Positions 1 through 7,465 of a stretch of 16,483 bases of DNA are shown one piece after another (positions within the stretch are counted from its first letter, which is position 1; each line of letters begins with the position of its first letter). Source of the stretch: JAKVAV01 sp964651785 (GTDB lineage: Bacteria; Bacteroidota; Bacteroidia; Flavobacteriales_D; Cryomorphaceae); the NCBI GenBank assembly GCA_964651785.1, contig CAZYWJ010000070.1, forward strand, positions 1 through 16,483. Direction: 5' to 3'. The notes beneath the pieces were generated by a model. That model was not told the origin of the DNA and made no database searches. It saw only the letters and a program-made list of their open reading frames with translations. The position numbers and the translations under genes are program-made.

Positions 1-619
1 TGTTTCCGGGCTCGGCTTCTTTAAACATTTGTGCACCACCCGCACCGCAGCAAAGGCCCTTGCTCTTGCAGCGCTTCATTTCTACCAATTCGGCGTCGAG
101 CTTTTCCAACAATTCCCGTGGCGCTTCATACTCGCCGTTTCCACGTCCCAAGTAGCAGGGGTCATGAAAGGTTATGCGACGGCCTTTGAACTCGCCACCG
201 CCTTTGACCTTGAGTCGTCCCTCGCTGATCAGCGAACGAATGAATTGCGTGTGATGAAGCACTTCGTAATTTCCACCCAAGTCGGGATACTCGTTTTTTA
301 TAGTGTTGAAGCAGTGCGGGCAGCCGGTCACTATTTTCTTAATCTCATACCCATCCAAAACCTGAATGTTCATCATGGCCTGCATCTGGTAGAGAAATTC
401 GTTTCCGGCTCGTTTGGCAGGATCGCCCGTGCAGCCTTCTTCCGTTCCGAGGACGGCAAATTTCACGTTGGCCTTGTGAAGAATCTTCACGATGGCTTTC
501 GTGATTTTCTTCGCTCTGTCGTCAAAGCTTCCCGAGCACCCGACCCAAAAAAGAACTTCGGGAACTTCATTTGCGGCAAGCATTTCGGCCATAGTCGGCA
601 CTTTTATCGCTTCGCTCAT
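1..619 (-). CDS. CCG-domain (Fe-S)-binding protein, HdrD-like, C-terminus cut by window edge
   Basis: The ATG is at 617-619 and 206 codons are visible before the left edge; the last readable residues follow the second CCG motif, so most of the gene is present. The first cysteine-rich domain has GCSGSFDD near residue 28, an EGCTGDP element, and a CPHC pair (CxxC). The second has HDPCYLGRGN and then LCCGAGGAQMF. This is the two-CCG-domain layout of heterodisulfide reductase subunit B/D, GlcF and LutA-type proteins, where such domains bind unusual Fe-S clusters. It starts 10 bp after the stop of the membrane Fe-S gene and is probably its cytoplasmic partner, so that the two genes together equal an HdrDE- or DsrMK-like pair. 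The electron donor and acceptor cannot be read from sequence. The family call is secure; the substrate is unknown. Confidence 0.9.
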   Translation of the reverse strand, partial: MSEAIKVPTMAEMLAANEVPEVLFWVGCSGSFDDRAKKITKAIVKILHKANVKFAVLGTEEGCTGDPAKRAGNEFLYQMQAMMNIQVLDGYEIKKIVTGCPHCFNTIKNEYPDLGGNYEVLHHTQFIRSLISEGRLKVKGGGEFKGRRITFHDPCYLGRGNGEYEAPRELLEKLDAELVEMKRCKSKGLCCGAGGAQMFKEAEPGN

Positions 620-629
620 AGTTTTCTTT

Positions 630-1955
630 CTATAATTCTTCCGCCCACTTCAATCGGTCGGCCTGAGGAAATGCCCAAGGCGCACCGTTGTTTTCGACAT
701 TCGTAAACATGCTGTTCAGTTCAGAAGGACTTTTGGATTCTTCCATCACCAAATACCTTCTGAGGTCTACGATAATTTCCAGCGGATTAATATTGACGGG
801 GCAAGCCTCTACACATGCATTGCAGGTAGTGCATGCCCAAAGTTCTTCTTCCTTGATGTAATCGCCTATCAGAGCTTTGCCATCATCATGATCCTTTCCG
901 TGTTTATCCAGGTTGCGACCTACTTCTTCCAATCGATCGCGGGTATCCATCATGATTTTTCTTGGAGAGAGTAATTTCCCTGTAAGATTTGCCGGACAAA
1001 CACTGGTGCAGCGGCCGCACTCAGTGCAGGAATACGCATCCATCAGGTTTTTCCAATGCAAATCCGTTACATCCTTGGCACCGAATTTTTCAGGTGCGGC
1101 ATCCGACTCTGCAGGAGCAGGAGCCGCGTATGGATCAGCATTCGGGTCCATCATCAACTTTACTTCATCCGTCACGCGATCCATGTTCGAAAACTTCCCT
1201 TCGGGAACCAGTCGAGCGTAGTACACATTTGGAAAAGCCAGAATGATGTGAAAGTGCTTGGAAATGGGGAGGTAGTTAAGGAATAGTAAAATTCCCACAA
1301 TGTGAAACCACCAAGCTCCTCGTTCATACATAATCAAACCTTCGGTGCTCATACCTTCAAACAAAGGTGCAATAAGCGCGCTGACGGGATATGCTCCGGC
1401 CACTACGTAATGATCCGCACCTCGCTGCTGCAGCAGGTAGTCCGTTGCATTCATGCTGAGGAAGGCGATCATTAACAAAATCTCTACGATCAAAATGATG
1501 TTGGCATCGCTCTTCGGCCAGAGGGTCAGTTCTCGTGCCTTAAATCTGCGAATGTTTCCGATGTTTCGGCGGATGAGAAACACCACGCAAGCAAACAATA
1601 CGAGGAAAGCCAAGATTTCGAAACTGCCTATGAGAAAGTCGTAAAATCCGCCGAGAAAGGCGAAGATGCGATGTGTTCCGAAAACACCATCAATAATAAT
1701 TTCCAGTACTTCGATATTGATAATGACAAATCCGACGTAGATGAGCACGTGCATAATTCCCGCCAAGGGACGTGACACCATTTTGGATTGACCCAAAGCC
1801 ACACGAGTCATCATAGCCCATCGCTCACCTTTGCGATCGCTTCTATCCACATCGCGACCTAAAAGAATATTGCGTCGAATCTTGCTGACCTGATAAGCGA
1901 ATGCACCGATTGCCGCTATCAAGACCACCAAAAAAATAATGTTCGCTATTCCCAT
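630..1955 (-). CDS. Membrane-bound 4Fe-4S ferredoxin-type oxidoreductase subunit (HdrE/DsrM-like with fused ferredoxin domain)
   Basis: The protein has 441 aa and an ATG start. The N-terminal half has about five hydrophobic segments (roughly residues 4-22, 66-88, 97-128, 150-172 and 213-232). Histidines at 69, 218, 234 and 236 lie in or beside them and could ligate b-type haem, as in the NarI/DsrM/HdrE membrane-subunit fold. A proline/alanine-rich linker (about 271-290) leads to a soluble domain with two cluster motifs: CxxCxxCxxxCP at C310/C313/C316/C320 and again at C375/C378/C381/C385. Both match 4Fe-4S ferredoxin motifs. The expected role is to pass electrons between membrane quinone and the CCG-domain partner encoded just downstream. 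It lies 8 bp after the mlaD-like stop. The haem assignment is inference; the cluster motifs and membrane segments are direct observation. No physiological substrate can be named. Confidence 0.9.
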   Translation of the reverse strand: MGIANIIFLVVLIAAIGAFAYQVSKIRRNILLGRDVDRSDRKGERWAMMTRVALGQSKMVSRPLAGIMHVLIYVGFVIINIEVLEIIIDGVFGTHRIFAFLGGFYDFLIGSFEILAFLVLFACVVFLIRRNIGNIRRFKARELTLWPKSDANIILIVEILLMIAFLSMNATDYLLQQRGADHYVVAGAYPVSALIAPLFEGMSTEGLIMYERGAWWFHIVGILLFLNYLPISKHFHIILAFPNVYYARLVPEGKFSNMDRVTDEVKLMMDPNADPYAAPAPAESDAAPEKFGAKDVTDLHWKNLMDAYSCTECGRCTSVCPANLTGKLLSPRKIMMDTRDRLEEVGRNLDKHGKDHDDGKALIGDYIKEEELWACTTCNACVEACPVNINPLEIIVDLRRYLVMEESKSPSELNSMFTNVENNGAPWAFPQADRLKWAEEL

Positions 1956-1963
1956 ATCAATTT

Positions 1964-3004
1964 TTATTCGCTGTCGGCATTATCCTTTTCTGAGTTGACG
2001 TACTCTTTTAGTTCTTCCAACTCAGATCTGGAAAGCTCAATATTCTTATTCTTCCTACCAAAAACAGAAAACTGCACGTATCTGTTCGGGTTTATTCGGA
2101 TATCCTCTACCAAAAGGTCAAGTTCATTGCTGGCAGATTCCAATTTGTTGTATAAGTCGGGATTGTTGATGAGCATTCCCAAACTGCCTTCTCCGCGCTC
2201 TATTTTCTCAGTTATTTTCTGAACATCTGCCAAAGCGGCATTGGCTTTTACGACGGTAGCAGCAATATCTGCCTGAGCGAGGGTGTCACTTATTTGTGAG
2301 AAGTTCTTAATGATATTATCCAATTCGTTGCTGTTGGCGCTTAAAGTTGACGACAGATTATCAATATTTGTGAATATCGAATTGATTTTTTCGCGTTGCT
2401 CGGCTACCAAGGTATCTACACGAAAAGATGTGCGCTCCAAGCTTGCGATCGCATTATTAATACCTTTAAAACTTTCAATCAGGTTTTGCTGGCTTTCAGC
2501 GTTTAGAATTACTTCGATAACCCTGATTACAGAATCTACGGATGAAATAAGGCTTTCGGCTTTTAGCTTAATTGGCTTTAGCTGTGCGTTAACCTCTTCT
2601 ACCAAATCACCTTCAACGTCCGGTGTAAGGGTATCACCGGAGACAGCTAATTCCGAGCTTTTACCCAAAATAAGATGAACTTGCATGGAGCCGAGCAAAT
2701 CGCCGCTTTTGAGCAAAGCCTTTGTATCTGCGGGTATGGCTATTTCTTTGTCAATCATAATGGTAACCAAAAGTCGTCCGGTTCCGTCATTTAAAATTTT
2801 GATCGACTTAACCTGCCCGATTTTATATCCGTTGATGATTACGGGATTTGACTCTTCCAACCCATTAATTTTCTCGTAAACACCGTAATAAACCCTTGGT
2901 TGACTAAAGACATTGACACCTTTCAAATAATTTAAGCCTACTACCAGCAGGCCAATGGCTACAATTACTACAATGCCTATAATGACTTCCTTTCTTATTT
3001 TCAC
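1964..3004 (-). CDS. MlaD/MCE-family lipid-transport protein
   Basis: The protein has 346 aa and starts with GTG (3002-3004), 10 bp after the amidase stop. One N-terminal membrane anchor (about residues 7-26) is followed by a single MCE/MlaD domain (about 37-118) with the typical GLEESNPVIINGYKIGQV stretch. In this family the domain forms a hexameric ring that shuttles phospholipids between the inner and outer membranes. The rest (about 140-320) is long, helical and heptad-like, rich in N, S, I and L, and may form a needle or coiled-coil tube as in extended MCE proteins. The tail returns to a conserved-looking patch (NPNRYVQFSVFGRK) before a charged end. The Mla permease (MlaE) and ATPase (MlaF) genes are not in the window and may lie elsewhere. 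Its place between a cell-wall amidase and Fe-S proteins is notable. Confidence 0.9.
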   Translation of the reverse strand: MKIRKEVIIGIVVIVAIGLLVVGLNYLKGVNVFSQPRVYYGVYEKINGLEESNPVIINGYKIGQVKSIKILNDGTGRLLVTIMIDKEIAIPADTKALLKSGDLLGSMQVHLILGKSSELAVSGDTLTPDVEGDLVEEVNAQLKPIKLKAESLISSVDSVIRVIEVILNAESQQNLIESFKGINNAIASLERTSFRVDTLVAEQREKINSIFTNIDNLSSTLSANSNELDNIIKNFSQISDTLAQADIAATVVKANAALADVQKITEKIERGEGSLGMLINNPDLYNKLESASNELDLLVEDIRINPNRYVQFSVFGRKNKNIELSRSELEELKEYVNSEKDNADSE

Positions 3005-3014
3005 AAAAGCTAAT

Positions 3015-4196
3015 TTAAGGTTTACCGGTCAGCTCAATTGCCTTATCCAATGGCATTCGTTCTCCGTTTTTGTCAAATGCCACAATAAAAGCTCCCTTAT
3101 ATCCTGTTTTCCTGACGTCTTTTTGCAATGCTTTCGCAGAATTGTAATCCGACGCTTCGCCGTAAAGGTATTTATACAAATCATTATCACGGTACATTTC
3201 TACATTCTGCAGTCCATTGAAGGCTTCGGCAGTCGTTTCTATCGGTGATGAAGAGCTGAGAAGTTGCACTTTAAATGTGACGGTTTTTGATCCATCATTT
3301 TCGGTACCGGGCTTTTCTTCAACAGGTTCATTTTTTTCTGATTCAACCTCATCGCCTATAGCAGCTTCTATTTTTTCCAAGTCTGATTTGTAGGTTTTAA
3401 AAGCTCGATATATGGCTGAGGCTACGTATGTCTGGCCGTCTTCGCTGTTTAAAAAATCTTCCTCCTCTTTATTGGTTAAAAAACCCAACTCTATCAAAAC
3501 GCTGGGCATCGTGGTGAAGGATATCACCCAAAAAGGTGCCTGCTTCACCCCTCTGTCGGTGCGGCCAACGCGGGTTCTCATTTGATCCTGAACGTGCTTT
3601 GCGAAACGCAGAGACTGATGAATGTGGGTGTTTTGGCGCAAGCTTAATTCGATTAATCCTTCCGGAGAATTCGGGTCAAAATCGCCGTAGTTATCCTGTC
3701 GATCATCTTCGAGAAGAATAGCGGCATTTTCTTTTTGAGCCATTCTCAAATTGGCTTCCGTTTTTGCCGGACCCATTACATAAGAACCACAACCCTTTGC
3801 ACTTTCTCTGGTAAAAGCATCGCAGTGAATGGAGATGAAAATATCCGCGCCATTCTGATTGGCAAACTTGGTTCGTTCGTGAAGGGGTACGAAGGTGTCA
3901 TCATCTCTCGTGTAGAGTACTTCCACATCAGGGAAAGCTTCCTCGATGTATTTTCCCACTTGCAGTGATACGTTCAGCGCTATTGTTTTCTCGGTCACCT
4001 TATAGCGTCCCGTCCCGAGATTTCCGGGATCTTTTCCTCCATGACCTGCATCTATCACAACCCTCTTCACGGCGGGTGTAGCCGTAGAGTTTGGCATGGT
4101 AGATGCTAACAAGAGCAATCCCGCTGAAAGCACGATGGCTATTATGAGAAAAAGCTTTAGCGGCAACCTGCGTGTTAATTGATTTTTTACGTCCAT
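3015..4196 (-). CDS. N-acetylmuramoyl-L-alanine amidase (Amidase_3) with C-terminal SPOR-like domain
   Basis: The protein has 393 aa and an ATG at 4194-4196. A hydrophobic N-terminal segment (about 11-32) is a signal peptide or anchor, so the enzyme acts in the periplasm, cutting the bond between MurNAc and L-Ala of peptidoglycan. Zinc ligands of the AmiA/B/C fold are visible: H52 in DAGHGG, E69 in the TEKTIAL element and H124 in SIHCDAF. The catalytic Glu is E236 in VLIELGFLTN. Between H124 and E236 a charged helical insertion (about 145-190) sits where AmiA/B/C carry an autoinhibitory element. An acidic linker (about 277-304) leads to a SPOR-like module (about 305-385), a fold that in other proteins binds denuded glycan strands at division sites. 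It is the first gene of the minus-strand operon, divergent from lptD. Confidence 0.93.
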   Translation of the reverse strand: MDVKNQLTRRLPLKLFLIIAIVLSAGLLLLASTMPNSTATPAVKRVVIDAGHGGKDPGNLGTGRYKVTEKTIALNVSLQVGKYIEEAFPDVEVLYTRDDDTFVPLHERTKFANQNGADIFISIHCDAFTRESAKGCGSYVMGPAKTEANLRMAQKENAAILLEDDRQDNYGDFDPNSPEGLIELSLRQNTHIHQSLRFAKHVQDQMRTRVGRTDRGVKQAPFWVISFTTMPSVLIELGFLTNKEEEDFLNSEDGQTYVASAIYRAFKTYKSDLEKIEAAIGDEVESEKNEPVEEKPGTENDGSKTVTFKVQLLSSSSPIETTAEAFNGLQNVEMYRDNDLYKYLYGEASDYNSAKALQKDVRKTGYKGAFIVAFDKNGERMPLDKAIELTGKP

Positions 4197-4215
4197 TTTT
4201 GCGGCAGCAATTCGG

Positions 4216-4223
4216 TAGTTTTG
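4216..4223 (+). promoter_or_regulatory. Candidate -7 promoter element (TAGTTTTG) ahead of lptD
   Basis: TAGTTTTG matches the Bacteroidota -7 consensus TAnnTTTG and lies in the short divergent gap between the amidase start and lptD. A TTTG at 4198-4201 could be the -33 element, but the 14-nt spacing is shorter than usual. The box overlaps one of the possible TTG start codons of lptD (4221), so either the box or that start is wrong. It rests on a consensus match only. Confidence 0.35.
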
Positions 4224-6887
4224 GTAGTTGAAAAACCAACGACAAATAAAATTAGGAATATTCTATCCTTCATCCTTCGGGCAAAGTTAGTTTTTATCCT
4301 TGTAGGGCTGTTCATTTTGGCCAATATAGGGGTGAGTGCTCAAACTGATTCTCTCTCGTTTTCACCTTCCGATACTTTGGCGGTAGATTCGGTGAGAGCG
4401 GATACGATTTCCAAAAATCAGTCCAAGTCGTTCTTGGAGGCTCCCGTAAATTACTCTGCGCGGGATACCATCATCAACGATGTGGTGAATAGAAAAGTAT
4501 ACCTTTTCGGCGATGCCGTTATTACTTATCAGGATATAAAGCTGGTAGCTGACCGCATCACTTATGACTTCTCCAATTACACCGTTCACGCCGAAGGCAT
4601 TCAAGATACGGCCGGAGTTTGGATCGGTAAGCCGGTCTTCGAGCAAGGCGATTCCAAATTCGACGCCTTTGCGATGGATTATAATTTCAAAACGAAAAAG
4701 GCTTTTGTGAGGCAGGTTCAAACCGATGTGATAGAAGGAACCCTTACCGGAGATAAGGTCAAAACCACTGATGACAATAAGGTGATTTATGTGCGCAAGG
4801 GCGAATACTGCCCGTGCGAAGATCCAAATGCCAAAACCCGATTTAAAATCGGCCGCTTAAAGGTCATAAAGGATAAGCAAATAGTAACGGGCCCCGGCTA
4901 TTTGGCTTTGGGAAAAGTTCCGACTCCGCTGGCCTTTCCGTTCGGGTTTTTTCCCAATACCGATAAGAAGCAGGCAGGTCTCATTATGCCAAGCTACGGC
5001 AATGCGCAAGAGCTGGGCTACTTCTTGAATGATTTGGGCTTTTACATGCCGATAAGCGACAATATTGACACGAAAATTCTCGGTGACATTTATTCGCGGG
5101 GTAGCTATGGATTGGAAAATATCACCCGCTATAAGAAGCTGTACAAATACGATGGAAATCTGGGGGTGGAATACAACGTCCAGAAAAGAGGGGATGAGGA
5201 TTTGGGAAACTTCTCCGAAACGAGAACCTTCTTTATCAATTGGCGGCACACTCAAGATCGGAAGGCTCACCCTTACGCAAATTTCTCTGCGGATGTAAAC
5301 GCGGGTAGTACTGAAAACTTTACCAATAATCTCAATGCTTCACAGAATGATTTTTTGACGAATACGTTTCGTTCGAACATTCGATTTTCAAGATCATTTT
5401 ATAACTCTCCATGGAGTATGAATGCGACGGCGGGTCACAATCAGAATTCGCGAACGGGAGATTATGATTTTACCATTCCGTCGCTAAATGTGAATAAGGC
5501 GCGAACCTTTCCTTTAAAAGATCTCTTCAACGACGGACCGAAAGATCGCTTTTACGAGAAAATAGGGTGGGTTTGGAATTCTTCTTTTCAGAATACGCTG
5601 TCGGTCAATGACTCTATGTTGGCTTTGAATAATTGGGATCAGATAAAAGACAATTTCAGAAACGGAGTCAGGCACACTACAAGTTTAAGCACTTCTTTAA
5701 AGGCAGGGCCTTTCAGTATCAACCCTAGTTTGAACTTCAATGAGCGCTGGTATTTCAAAACGTTCGGCCGCCGTTTCAATGCGGAAACCAACCAATTCGA
5801 AACGGATACGATTCAAGGGTTTGATCGAAACAATGATTGGTCATTCTCTACTTCGGTCACCACTAAGCTTTACGGGATGTACAGTTTTAAGGGTAAGAAT
5901 TTAAAGGCGATAAGGCATACACTCACCCCGTCCATCAGCTACAACTATACACCGAATTTTGATCCGAATATTTACGGGTTTTTCGGACCCAGCGCAGCGC
6001 TTCAGTCCTACAATCCCTATCAGGGAACTTTATACGGAGGTCCTCCTGCCAACGAAAGGCAAGCCATTTCTTTCTCATTTACCAACAACATCGAAGGGAA
6101 ATTCCTGAGCCGGCGGGATACCACTTCAAAGTTCAAGAAAGTGGCGATTTTGGAAAACCTGACCGTTTCGGGTAGCTACAACTTTGTTGCGGATAGTAAT
6201 AAGCTGAGTAATATAAGCATCAACGGTTTTACCTCTTTGAGTCAATATGTGAACCTCAGGTTTTCGAGTAGTTTTAATCCTTACGTATACGAAATCGGTC
6301 CGGGTGACAGACCTGCGATTACGGCAGAATATCTTTTTGATCGAAACAGAAGCCTGGCTCAGTTCGAGTCGGGAAATCTCGCCGTCAACATCACCGGCTT
6401 GGGGAGTTCATCATTTCAAAGAAATCGTCCGAACCCGGTTATCGAATCTGAAGAGGCAGATGGGGAGGTGATCGATGATTCTAAACCTTTTCTGAGTGGA
6501 TTTAAAGTCCCTTGGAATATAAATGTCACTTATGCCTTGAATGTGAGGCGAAATCGATTTGTAGAGCCGGCAGGCGATGATCTTCCTTTGGTTTTAATGG
6601 ATACATTAGCTTACACTCAGTCCCTTCAAGTCAATGGAAATTTTACTCTTTTTGACCGAATCAGCATAGGAATAAATTCGGGATATGATTTTGTAACCAA
6701 AGAATTGACACCTACTACGGTTACGGCAAGAGTTGATTTAAATTGCTGGGAGCTCAACGCACGAGTTATTCCTTTCGGCGATAGAAGAAGCTACAATGTA
6801 GGTTTGAATATTAAATCTTCGATGCTGCGCGATTTAAAACTCGAACGAAATCGGACGATTGGTCCCGATGATAATTTCTTCTACTAA
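4221..6887 (+). CDS. lptD: LPS-assembly outer-membrane protein LptD (Bacteroidota type), start uncertain
   Basis: LptD forms the outer-membrane beta-barrel translocon that inserts LPS into the outer leaflet. From the TTG at 4221 the protein has 888 aa. A signal peptide with a long hydrophobic run ends near IGVSA/Q (about residue 40). An OstA/LptA-like beta-jellyroll domain follows (about 75-215, with VYLFGDAVITYQDIKL and IEGTLTGDKV). The long remainder alternates aromatic and polar residues, as in a 26-strand barrel, and ends in FFY, an aromatic C-terminus typical of barrel proteins. The conserved early-barrel stretch LAFPFGFFPNTDKKQAGLIMP is present. Cysteines occur only at 197 and 199 (YCPCEDP) and 842 (NCWEL) of the mature protein. 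No in-frame ATG exists before 4674, so translation must begin at TTG 4179, TTG 4221 or a rarer codon near 4251-4260. It is divergent from the amidase; the stop overlaps the next start. Confidence 0.9.
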   Translation: MVVEKPTTNKIRNILSFILRAKLVFILVGLFILANIGVSAQTDSLSFSPSDTLAVDSVRADTISKNQSKSFLEAPVNYSARDTIINDVVNRKVYLFGDAVITYQDIKLVADRITYDFSNYTVHAEGIQDTAGVWIGKPVFEQGDSKFDAFAMDYNFKTKKAFVRQVQTDVIEGTLTGDKVKTTDDNKVIYVRKGEYCPCEDPNAKTRFKIGRLKVIKDKQIVTGPGYLALGKVPTPLAFPFGFFPNTDKKQAGLIMPSYGNAQELGYFLNDLGFYMPISDNIDTKILGDIYSRGSYGLENITRYKKLYKYDGNLGVEYNVQKRGDEDLGNFSETRTFFINWRHTQDRKAHPYANFSADVNAGSTENFTNNLNASQNDFLTNTFRSNIRFSRSFYNSPWSMNATAGHNQNSRTGDYDFTIPSLNVNKARTFPLKDLFNDGPKDRFYEKIGWVWNSSFQNTLSVNDSMLALNNWDQIKDNFRNGVRHTTSLSTSLKAGPFSINPSLNFNERWYFKTFGRRFNAETNQFETDTIQGFDRNNDWSFSTSVTTKLYGMYSFKGKNLKAIRHTLTPSISYNYTPNFDPNIYGFFGPSAALQSYNPYQGTLYGGPPANERQAISFSFTNNIEGKFLSRRDTTSKFKKVAILENLTVSGSYNFVADSNKLSNISINGFTSLSQYVNLRFSSSFNPYVYEIGPGDRPAITAEYLFDRNRSLAQFESGNLAVNITGLGSSSFQRNRPNPVIESEEADGEVIDDSKPFLSGFKVPWNINVTYALNVRRNRFVEPAGDDLPLVLMDTLAYTQSLQVNGNFTLFDRISIGINSGYDFVTKELTPTTVTARVDLNCWELNARVIPFGDRRSYNVGLNIKSSMLRDLKLERNRTIGPDDNFFY

Positions 6888-7465
6888 TGAAAGATATGAA
6901 AGTAGCCGTAATCTTTGGCTCGTACCGTTCAAACAGAGCAGGCATCCGAGCAGCCAAATTTTGCCTCAATCAACTGGAGGGAAAGTGCCAAACCGCATTT
7001 CTGGACGCGCAAGAAATCGACCTGCCGATTTTAGATAAAATGCTCAAGGAATTTCCCGAAGGTGAAGCACCTGCCAACATGCAGAAGGCTTCTGCTGAAT
7101 TGCGCTCTGCCGATGCATTTATCATCGTAATGGGTGAATACAATCATAGCCTGCAACCCGGATTGAAAAATTTCCTGGACCATTTCCAAAGCGAGTATTT
7201 CTACAAACCGTCGGCGTTGGTCTCCTATTCAGCCGGAAGTTTTGGTGGCCTCAGGGTGGCGATGCACGCCCGAGCTGTCGTAGCAGAACTGGGCATGAGC
7301 AGCATTCCGTCCATTATGCCCATTCCCAAAATCACATCGGCGCTTGATGAAAACGGAAAAACCGAAGATGAGCGAATGATCAAAAGGTTCGATCGCTTTT
7401 CGAAGGAATTGATGTGGTATGCAGAAGCTTTGAAAAAAGCGAGAGCAGAAGGGCTACCTTCTTAA
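6887..7465 (+). CDS. NAD(P)H-dependent FMN reductase family flavoprotein
   Basis: The protein has 192 aa and a flavodoxin-like fold. The N-terminal phosphate-binding loop GSYRSNRAG (residues 11-19) is followed by GEYNHSLQPGLKNFLD (83-98) and SYSAGSFGGLR (113-123). These are the three flavin-contact motifs of the FMN_red family (ArsH, ChrR and SsuE-like). Such enzymes reduce free or bound flavin, quinones or xenobiotics with NAD(P)H in the cytoplasm; the true substrate is unknown. The ATG at 6887 shares a base with the lptD TAA (TAATG), which implies translational coupling. A second Met at residue 4 (6896) is an alternative start and brings the motif closer to the N-terminus. The stop overlaps the stop of the converging OstA-like gene. 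A direct role in LPS assembly is not implied by the sequence. Confidence 0.92.
   Translation: MKDMKVAVIFGSYRSNRAGIRAAKFCLNQLEGKCQTAFLDAQEIDLPILDKMLKEFPEGEAPANMQKASAELRSADAFIIVMGEYNHSLQPGLKNFLDHFQSEYFYKPSALVSYSAGSFGGLRVAMHARAVVAELGMSSIPSIMPIPKITSALDENGKTEDERMIKRFDRFSKELMWYAEALKKARAEGLPS

Noticed and set aside
29..706. 225-codon open frame on the plus strand
   Set aside because: It lies antisense to the CCG-domain gene and the end of the membrane Fe-S gene, both of which have clear family motifs; the plus-strand translation shows no recognisable domain.
1833..2452. Two GCGATCGC octamers (1833-1840 and 2445-2452), like cyanobacterial HIP1
   Set aside because: Only two copies occur in the window, both inside coding sequence, and the gene content is Bacteroidota; codon choice and chance explain them.
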